Assembly: GCA_018066005.1 (NCBI GenBank)
Contig: JAGHSG010000104.1
Coordinates: 1-5,325 of the forward strand
Length of the DNA: 5,325 nucleotides
Direction of reading: 5' to 3'
DNA from: Bacteroidales bacterium
GTDB taxonomy: Bacteria > Bacteroidota > Bacteroidia > Bacteroidales > Paludibacteraceae
How positions within the stretch are numbered: position 1 is the stretch's first letter; each line of letters begins with the position of its first letter. Position numbers and translations under genes: made by a program. Below are positions 1-4,118 of this stretch, in pieces. The notes beneath the pieces were generated by a model. The model made no database searches and was not told where the DNA came from. It was given only the letters and a program-made list of their open reading frames with translations.

Positions 1-144
1 GACGAAGTGTTCAAGAAGAGTGAAGTGAAGATTTGGGAGTGCCGCAACTGCGGTCATATCGTTATTGGTGTTGCAGCTCCGGATAAATGTCCCGTTTGCG
101 CTCATCCCCAGTCCTACTTTGAGATTAGCAAGCAGAATTTCTAA
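1..144 (+). CDS. Rubrerythrin, C-terminal rubredoxin-like domain (5' truncated)
   Basis: Frame 1 is open from the window edge to TAA at 142-144 and encodes the last 47 residues of a protein. Two metal-binding knuckles are visible: ECRNCGH (Cys14 and Cys17 of the fragment) and CPVCAHP (Cys30 and Cys33). Together they make the CxxC-x12-CxxC iron site of the rubredoxin-like domain that ends rubrerythrins, and the tail SYFEI also fits that family. Rubrerythrins are cytoplasmic non-haem iron peroxidases that reduce hydrogen peroxide in anaerobes. The rubredoxin centre passes electrons to a di-iron site in an N-terminal four-helix bundle, which here lies outside the window, so full-length rubrerythrin is inferred from the tail alone. 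A strong terminator follows 47 bp downstream, so this gene ends its transcript. A stand-alone rubredoxin is less likely, because the knuckle spacing is the short rubrerythrin type. Confidence 0.88.
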   Translation, partial: DEVFKKSEVKIWECRNCGHIVIGVAAPDKCPVCAHPQSYFEISKQNF

Positions 145-191
145 CCCCCTCACGCAGGGAATAATCCTGCAAGGACATAGTAATCACGACT

Positions 192-228
192 AATCGTCTA
201 TCTAGGCAAAATAGGTAGGCGATTTTTT
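192..228 (+). terminator. Intrinsic terminator of the rubrerythrin gene
   Basis: A 13-bp stem pairs 192-204 with 212-224, including two G-U wobbles, around a 7-nt loop (205-211). The U-tract T223-T228 follows; its first two bases close the stem. The G-U pairs form only in plus-strand RNA and the T-run is on the plus strand, so the terminator serves the upstream rubrerythrin gene. Confidence 0.85.
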
Positions 229-260
229 ATATTCTTGTTTATGTGAAAATAATATTGAAA

Positions 261-281
261 CCGCAACCCGCAATCCGCAAC
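261..281. repeat. 7-bp tandem repeat, three units
   Basis: Three consecutive heptamers, CCGCAAC, CCGCAAT and CCGCAAC, differ at one base only. They lie between the terminator and the 11-bp array. Confidence 0.8.
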
Positions 282-317
282 TGCTATTATGTAGCGGAAA
301 ACGGAAAGAACGCCCAT

Positions 318-425
318 ATCACGCGCAAATCACGCGGAAAAAGTACGAAAATAGTACGGAGATCCTTCAGTAATAACTAACCTATAACTAACGTATCACT
401 AAGGTATCGCTAAGGTATCGCTAAG
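318..425. repeat. Drifting 11-bp tandem array
   Basis: The stretch divides into 11-bp units that change gradually. Two units are ATCACGCGSAA (318-339). Two are AWAGTACGRAR-like (340-361). A 9-bp break follows (362-370). Then come five units, TAATAACTAAC, CTATAACTAAC, GTATCACTAAG, GTATCGCTAAG and GTATCGCTAAG (371-425). The last two are identical and the last five share the core ACTAA or GCTAA. Bases 307-317 may be one more degenerate unit. The period is close to one DNA helical turn. The array is non-coding and its function is unknown. Confidence 0.75.
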
Positions 426-449
426 GTTAGACAGGGGGTAAACCCGTAA

Positions 450-489
450 AATCGGGGAATCGGTGAGTTGGTGAATCGGTTATTCGGTT
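450..489. repeat. 8-bp tandem array overlapping a gene end
   Basis: Five successive octamers run AATCGGGG, AATCGGTG, AGTTGGTG, AATCGGTT and ATTCGGTT. The last two cover the stop codon and final codons of the minus-strand TPR-like gene, so its C-terminal residues come from repeat sequence. A 16-bp segment (465-480) recurs exactly at 3199-3214, at the end of rmuC. Confidence 0.8.
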
Positions 490-956
490 ATACCCTGTAA
501 CCACGACAGGTAATGCTCACTATTCTCCCCAAAAGTGCGGGCCATCATCTGGCGGGCCTGTTCGCGGACACGCTGTTGTTCGTCTTGGGGTTGGTCGGAA
601 CACCAATTCATAATCTGTGCCAAGCAGCCGTCAATAGAGGTACTGATCCAAGGAATAGACGCTTCGCTGTCGGGTTGCCACTCGTCCCACAAATCGCGGG
701 CTTGGCGACCAAACTCGTTGAAAAACCACACATCGCCTTTCTCGCACCACGCTGCGGCTTTGTAATCCAAACAGGTCATCAGCATAGCGGTGTCCGAAGC
801 ACTCAACAGGGCACACTGGTCCAGGGCGATAATAGCGTCATCCGGTTGCCAATGCAGCAGGTTATCCTTGGCTTTATCCAAGTATTCATCGGCACTTTGT
901 CCCATTGCAAAGAGGGGAACCAATAGCATTAAAAAGGAAAAAATAGTACGAGACAT
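480..956 (-). CDS. Small exported TPR-like protein, Cys- and Trp-rich
   Basis: This encodes 158 residues with a TAA stop at 482-480. The ATG at 956 was chosen over an upstream in-frame GTG at 986 because it gives a clean signal peptide: MSR, then a hydrophobic core at about residues 5-18, and likely cleavage near AMG-QSADE. The mature protein is helical. Residues 21-90 look like a helix-turn-helix repeat pair (ADEYLDKAKDNL, then a region rich in Ala and Leu). Near the end, FGENSEHYLSWL (142-153) resembles the second helix of a tetratricopeptide repeat. It has five cysteines (48, 62, 71, 111, 119) and eight tryptophans, which suits an oxidising or cell-surface location. It starts 5 bp after the HAD gene stop codon, so the two are probably one operon. 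I do not recognise a named family. A periplasmic or surface scaffold role is inferred from the fold only. Confidence 0.75.
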   Translation of the reverse strand: MSRTIFSFLMLLVPLFAMGQSADEYLDKAKDNLLHWQPDDAIIALDQCALLSASDTAMLMTCLDYKAAAWCEKGDVWFFNEFGRQARDLWDEWQPDSEASIPWISTSIDGCLAQIMNWCSDQPQDEQQRVREQARQMMARTFGENSEHYLSWLQGITE

Positions 957-961
957 AATTA

Positions 962-1630
962 TTAATTGATGAGTTGTTGTAACCAATTGAGGAAGTCGGG
1001 CATGTTGTCAAAGACGATATCGGCACCGGCGTCGGCAAGGTCTTCTTTGGTCAGGATACCCGTATTGACGCCAATAGTAAACAGTCCCGCTTCGTGTCCG
1101 GAACGGATGCCGAGAGGGGCGTTCTCGACGACACAGCACTCTTCTTTTTTCAGTCCGCTTTTTTGCCAGGCAATGAGATAAGGTTCGGGGTCGGGTTTAC
1201 CCTTTTTGACATCAAAAGCCGTCACCATTTTGTTCCGCGTAAAGATATCGGGAAAAGTGTTTTGCAGGGTATCAAACAGCGTTTTTTGCCCGCTACCCGT
1301 AACAATCCAAATCTGTGTGTCGGGTTGTTGTCGGAGTCATTGCAGCAATTCGGGTACGCCGGCTACGGGACCGGCTCCTCCACGACGTTGAAAAGCCGCC
1401 GTTTTTTCTTCATAAATGCTCCAAATCTCTTCCTCGGACGCTTGCCGATGTTCTTTTTTCCACACGCAATGTTGGATAACATCTTGCCCGGTCCGTCCTT
1501 CGTTGATATAGCAGTCACGGGCTGTAAACGTCAGTCCGTGCTTACTCATCACTTCTTCCCACGCGGCTGCATGATTGGGCATTGAATCAAACAGCGTGCC
1601 GTCCATATCAAAAAAGAATGCTTTGAACAT
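962..1630 (-). pseudogene. HAD-IA phosphatase / beta-phosphoglucomutase-like, interrupted by in-frame TGA
   Basis: One frame runs from ATG at 1630 to TAA at 964-962 (222 codons, normal HAD-IA length), broken only by TGA at 1339-1337 (codon 98). Before the break lie motif I, FFFDMDGTLFDS, with nucleophile Asp8 and acid/base Asp10, and the helical cap. After it come motif II, WIVTGSG (Thr111), motif III, KKGKPDPEPY (Lys145), and motif IV, VVENAPLG (Glu169, Asn170). Together these are the full HAD catalytic set for phosphoryl transfer on small sugar or nucleotide phosphates in the cytoplasm. Neither fragment could work alone: the first lacks Lys145 and the second lacks Asp8. The second could start only at an internal ATG (1228), which omits motif II. 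There is no other lesion, so the mutation is recent or the base is a sequencing error. A CGA (Arg) to TGA transition at a CpG is the simplest origin. Promoter and downstream gene remain intact. The substrate cannot be predicted. Confidence 0.85.
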
Positions 1631-1649
1631 TTTAATCGTAATTTGAGTG

Positions 1650-1681
1650 CAAAAGTACTAAAAAATTTGCAGATGTGCAAA
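1650..1681 (-). promoter_or_regulatory. Bacteroidota-type promoter of the HAD/TPR operon
   Basis: Read on the minus strand, TTTG (1681-1678) is followed after exactly 20 bp by TACTTTTG (1657-1650). This matches the Bacteroidota primary-sigma consensus of a TTTG -33 element and a TAnnTTTG -7 element. Transcription would start near 1643, leaving a leader of roughly 13 nt before the HAD ATG at 1630. Confidence 0.75.
1667..1680. promoter_or_regulatory. Operator-like inverted repeat over the -33 element
   Basis: TTGCA-GATG-TGCAA is a perfect 5-4-5 dyad that covers most of the -33 TTTG of the HAD promoter. The TTGnn-N4-nnCAA geometry is that of CRP/FNR-family sites, so repression by such a regulator is a reasonable inference, unproven. 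A 10-bp direct repeat, AAATTTGCAG, overlaps it (1663-1672) and recurs at 1691-1700. Confidence 0.5.
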
Positions 1682-1706
1682 AAAAACTGTAAATTTGCAG
1701 TCAAAT

Positions 1707-1724
1707 TTTTCGAAATGTCGAAAA
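1707..1724. promoter_or_regulatory. Second upstream inverted repeat
   Basis: TTTTCGA-AATG-TCGAAAA is a perfect dyad with 7-bp arms and a 4-bp spacer. Its centre is 42 bp from that of the dyad at 1667-1680, about four helical turns, so both would face the same side of the DNA. It lies upstream of the HAD promoter and may be a regulator site. Confidence 0.45.
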
Positions 1725-1756
1725 CCAAGATGAAGAAATAACGACACATTATTTAA

Positions 1757-1977
1757 ATCACAAGCGGGCTTCTTAGCCTTTTATAGACAAAAGGACGACA
1801 CGTCGTCGGTGTCCATAAAAGCCTTATATCGCCCGCCACAAAGAAACAAAGAACACGATTGATTTTTGTGAACTTTGCATCTTCGTGTTGGCTGCATCAG
1901 TGTGGATAGCCCTACCGGCAAGTAGCGAAGCGGAATGCCCTATTAGGGTGAAACACACCAAGGCAGGCAATTGTGAT
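1757..1977. ncRNA. Candidate structured RNA or MITE-like element, 221 bp
   Basis: The ends form a perfect 7-bp stem (ATCACAA 1757-1763 with TTGTGAT 1971-1977). Inside are three helical domains. Domain 1 (1764-1836) is a long hairpin: GCGGGC/GCCCGC, then 1775-1789 with 1810-1824 (13 of 15 paired), capped by GACGA/TCGTC. Domain 2 pairs AACACGA (1852-1858) with TCGTGTT (1883-1889). Domain 3 is nested: 1888-1895 with 1963-1970 (one G-G mismatch), GTGTG 1900-1904 with CACAC 1954-1958, CCCTA 1910-1914 with TAGGG 1944-1948, and GGCA 1917-1920 with TGCC 1936-1939. Domains 1 and 3 abut the closing stem directly, as in a multi-helix junction. ACAAAGAA is duplicated at 1838-1853. Wobble evidence on strand conflicts: G1909-U1949 favours plus, A1785/C1814 favours minus. 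I cannot match it to 6S, RNase P, SRP or tmRNA. Terminal inverted repeats also allow a non-autonomous mobile element, though no convincing target duplication is visible. Confidence 0.5.
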
Positions 1978-2000
1978 AAAAAATTAGTTATATAGCAGCA

Positions 2001-2008
2001 TAAATTTG
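2001..2008 (+). promoter_or_regulatory. -7 element of the rmuC promoter
   Basis: TAAATTTG matches the Bacteroidota -7 motif TAnnTTTG exactly and ends 8 bp before the rmuC ATG. A matching -33 TTTG at the usual distance is absent (A-rich sequence at 1977-1987), so the promoter may be weak or activator-dependent. It implies a leader of only a few nucleotides. Confidence 0.5.
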
Positions 2009-2016
2009 ACTTACGT

Positions 2017-3216
2017 ATGGAAATAACACTTATCATTATTGCTTTTTTAGCCGTTATAGGCGGGGCTGCGGCTATGATTATATCGCTTAAAAAGAACTAC
2101 CAACAAGCGTTGCAAGTGCAGAAAGAAACAGCCGAACAGGCATTGGCTGCCCAGAAAGAACTCTTTGACAAATCCATGGCGGAGATGAAAGCCACCGTGA
2201 CGGCTACGACGGAGAAAATGCTGTCCTCGACCAAGGACGAGTTGAACGAACACAATGCCAAGAAAATAGATGAGATACTGACGCCGTTCAAGGACCGTCT
2301 TAAAGAGATGAAAGAGAGTCTGGACGGGAGCAAGTTGAGTCAGGTGGAACTGAAAACAGCCATGGAGCAGCAGATACGTCATCTGTTGGAGCAGACTCAA
2401 CTGACGGCACAATCCGCCGACGAGTTGGCACGCGCACTGACGCACGACAGCAAGTATCAAGGTAACTGGGGCGAGCGCGAGTGTCAGGAACTGCTGGAAC
2501 ATGAAGGTCTGCGCCGCGGGGTGGAGTACGACACGCAAGTGGATGTCAAATACAAAGACGAGATGGGGCATGAGCGCCGTTTCCAACCGGATTTTATTCT
2601 GCATTTAGGTCAGGAGAGGGACGTGGTTATTGACAGCAAGGTGTCTTTGACAGCATTTAAGGATTACTGCAATGCCAATACGGAAGAGGAGCGTCAGGCA
2701 TGTCTCAAACGCCATGTGGAAAGTATGGAGGGACACGTTAAAGAATTGAGCGATAAAGATTATGCTTCGTATCTCAAATCGGGTCAGACAATGAACTTTG
2801 TCATTATGTTTGTGCCTATTACGGGGGCGTTGTGGACGGCACTGCGGGAGAAACCCGACTTATGGCGCAAAGCGATGGACAAGCATGTCTATATTGCCGA
2901 TGAACAGACGCTTTTTGCGGCATTAAGTATCATCAAGATGACCTGGACCAAAGTGGCCCAGTTGCAGCATCAGGAGCAGTTATACGCTTTGGCGGACGAG
3001 ATGGTCAAGCGGGTAGGTATGTTCTACGACCATTTCAAATCGGTAGGCAAGGCCATCAACTCACTGCAAAACGAATATAACGACTCGTGCGATAAATTGG
3101 AAGACAAAGGGCAGAGTATCATCATTACCGCTAATCAGATTATCAAATTAGGGGCAAAGGTGAGTGATAAATATGCTTTGCCGCAAGCGGAGGATGGGGA
3201 GTTGGTGAATCGGTGA
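2017..3216 (+). CDS. rmuC: RmuC-family DNA recombination protein
   Basis: This encodes 399 residues, starting at ATG 2017 just after the -7 motif and ending in TGA. The N-terminus (about 3-23) is one hydrophobic membrane helix, followed by a charged coiled coil (about 25-125) rich in Ala, Gln, Glu and Lys. The RmuC domain covers about 140-385. It contains the conserved GNWGE (149-153) and a PD-(D/E)xK-like core, QPDFILHL (Asp192) and VVIDSKVSL (Asp206, Lys208), with the later family blocks FVIMFVPITGAL and ADEQTLFAALSIIKMTW. E. coli RmuC limits recombination between short inverted repeats and is thought to be a membrane-anchored nuclease-like protein, but the biochemical activity is poorly defined. 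Length and architecture are normal. The final residues, ELVNR, and the stop lie in an 8-bp repeat shared with 450-489. The next gene begins within about 10 bp, suggesting co-transcription. Confidence 0.93.
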   Translation: MEITLIIIAFLAVIGGAAAMIISLKKNYQQALQVQKETAEQALAAQKELFDKSMAEMKATVTATTEKMLSSTKDELNEHNAKKIDEILTPFKDRLKEMKESLDGSKLSQVELKTAMEQQIRHLLEQTQLTAQSADELARALTHDSKYQGNWGERECQELLEHEGLRRGVEYDTQVDVKYKDEMGHERRFQPDFILHLGQERDVVIDSKVSLTAFKDYCNANTEEERQACLKRHVESMEGHVKELSDKDYASYLKSGQTMNFVIMFVPITGALWTALREKPDLWRKAMDKHVYIADEQTLFAALSIIKMTWTKVAQLQHQEQLYALADEMVKRVGMFYDHFKSVGKAINSLQNEYNDSCDKLEDKGQSIIITANQIIKLGAKVSDKYALPQAEDGELVNR

Positions 3217-3223
3217 ATCGGGA
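3200..3223. repeat. Second copy of the 8-bp repeat, at the rmuC end
   Basis: Three octamers, AGTTGGTG, AATCGGTG and AATCGGGA, run across the rmuC stop codon up to the next gene's start. Bases 3199-3214 are identical to 465-480. The TGA stop of rmuC is formed at the junction of two units. Confidence 0.75.
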
Positions 3224-3224
3224 G

Positions 3225-4118
3225 ATGTGTAAAGGAATACGTCAAATAGGGGTGTTATTGGGTCTTTGGATGTTTTCCATGACCGTGTCGGCTGACGGTT
3301 GGATAACCGTTCACACCAGTGTGCGCGGTGCGGAAGTTATCATCGACAAAGCAGACTTGTTGGTATGCAAAGGGTACCAGGTGGCCGTTCCCGTGCCTGC
3401 CGGCAAGCATGTTGTGATGGTTGGTAAAGACGGGTATAAGCCTTATACGGATACGGTTACAGTAACCGAAAACGGCAATCACCTTATGTATATATGGATG
3501 GAGCCGATAACAGAACCGTATATAGGGCGCACGACCAATTTTAAGCGGACGTGTTGGGATTATCAGGTCCAGCACGGACGTTTGGGTGTCCGTTGGTTTG
3601 GCGTCGGAGCCGGTTTGGGAACAGGTGCCACGCTGAATATATCGCTCTTTAACATGCGCTTCGGGTTGTTTGAGTTAGACCCTGTTATATGGGGTTTCAA
3701 TTCACCTTTTTACAGCGATGTGTCCCATGTCAAATCGTATTGGTTGGTACACCCCCACGACCACCGCTGGGACGACCCGAATGTATATGACGTGGCTATT
3801 CCGTTGCAGGGCATACAGTTCTACTACACCCCGATGGTGGGAGTGCATTTGCCGATATTCAGCAATTTGGCTTTTGTGTTAAGTGCCGGTCCGCAAATCA
3901 GTTGGACTAAAATAGAGTGGAGTGAGCAGTTACGCGAACTACCCATCTCCACCGGATATGCTTTTACAAAAGATGACTTCCCCGCCAGCGGTTTTCATTT
4001 TGACCCGATGTGGTTTGCCATACAGTTGAGTGCTTATTTCTACGGCAACACCTCCGACCTGGTCGGTTTCTTGCGTTATCAGGACGGTGTGTTTGTCGGT
4101 ATCGAGATGCGTTTCTAA
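3225..4118 (+). CDS. Exported PEGA-domain protein with predicted outer-membrane beta-barrel
   Basis: This encodes 297 residues from ATG 3225. An in-frame GTG at 3213 overlapping the rmuC TGA would add four residues and cannot be excluded. Residues 1-23 form a signal peptide (basic start MCKGIR, hydrophobic core, cleavage near VSA-DG). Residues 26-88 form a PEGA domain: TVHTSVRGAEVIIDKA, then VPAGKHVVMVGKDGYKPYTDTVTV, the usual surface-associated beta-sandwich with its GK.. and GY.PY strands. Residues 120-297 show alternating aromatic strands with glycine-rich turns (RLGVRWFGVGAGLGTGATLNIS, FVLSAGPQIS, FAIQLSAYFYG) and end in VFVGIEMRF. A C-terminal Phe is the typical BAM insertion signal. An outer-membrane barrel carrying a periplasmic or surface PEGA domain is therefore inferred. 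The barrel part matches no named family I recognise. The gene probably shares the rmuC transcript. Its stop overlaps the convergent exporter gene. Confidence 0.8.
   Translation: MCKGIRQIGVLLGLWMFSMTVSADGWITVHTSVRGAEVIIDKADLLVCKGYQVAVPVPAGKHVVMVGKDGYKPYTDTVTVTENGNHLMYIWMEPITEPYIGRTTNFKRTCWDYQVQHGRLGVRWFGVGAGLGTGATLNISLFNMRFGLFELDPVIWGFNSPFYSDVSHVKSYWLVHPHDHRWDDPNVYDVAIPLQGIQFYYTPMVGVHLPIFSNLAFVLSAGPQISWTKIEWSEQLRELPISTGYAFTKDDFPASGFHFDPMWFAIQLSAYFYGNTSDLVGFLRYQDGVFVGIEMRF

Larger units (their letters stand above)
145..479. other. Gene-free stretch between convergent genes
   Basis: This 335-bp interval separates the rubrerythrin stop codon from the convergent TPR-like gene. It contains the rubrerythrin terminator and then a run of low-complexity tandem arrays with changing period: 7 bp at 261-281, 11 bp at 318-425 and 8 bp from 450 into the coding region. 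I see no credible open reading frame, tRNA or promoter in it, and no canonical terminator for the minus-strand operon. Confidence 0.7.

Noticed and set aside
261..425. CRISPR array
   Set aside because: Units are only 7 or 11 bp, directly adjacent and drifting, without spacers or cas genes.
486..502. Hairpin GGTTA/TAACC as terminator of the minus-strand operon
   Set aside because: The stem is only 5 bp, lies inside the coding sequence, and is not followed by a U-tract on the minus strand.
1337..1339. Selenocysteine or alternative-code reading of the TGA
   Set aside because: HAD-IA proteins are not known to carry selenocysteine here, I see no bacterial SECIS-like hairpin just after the codon, and rmuC uses TGA as a normal stop.
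1094..1585. 163-codon plus-strand reading frame
   Set aside because: It is antisense to the HAD gene, whose motifs are unmistakable on the minus strand. Its own translation has no recognisable domain.
1757..1977. Retron msr-msd region flanked by a1/a2 inverted repeats
   Set aside because: The terminal stem is reminiscent, but no reverse transcriptase gene is nearby; the neighbours are rmuC and a HAD phosphatase.
1757..1977. 6S, RNase P or SRP RNA
   Set aside because: The branched layout differs from the 6S rod, the conserved RNase P GAGGAAAGTCC core is absent, and there is no SRP apical GGAAG/AGCAG motif.
1824..2036. 70-codon minus-strand reading frame across the structured element
   Set aside because: It overlaps the nested stems and the rmuC promoter and start, and its translation has no domain or signal peptide. 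The inverted repeats explain the sequence better.
2047..2604. 185-codon minus-strand reading frame inside rmuC
   Set aside because: It is a shadow of the well-supported rmuC gene and reads as a Leu/Phe/His/Gln-rich artefact.
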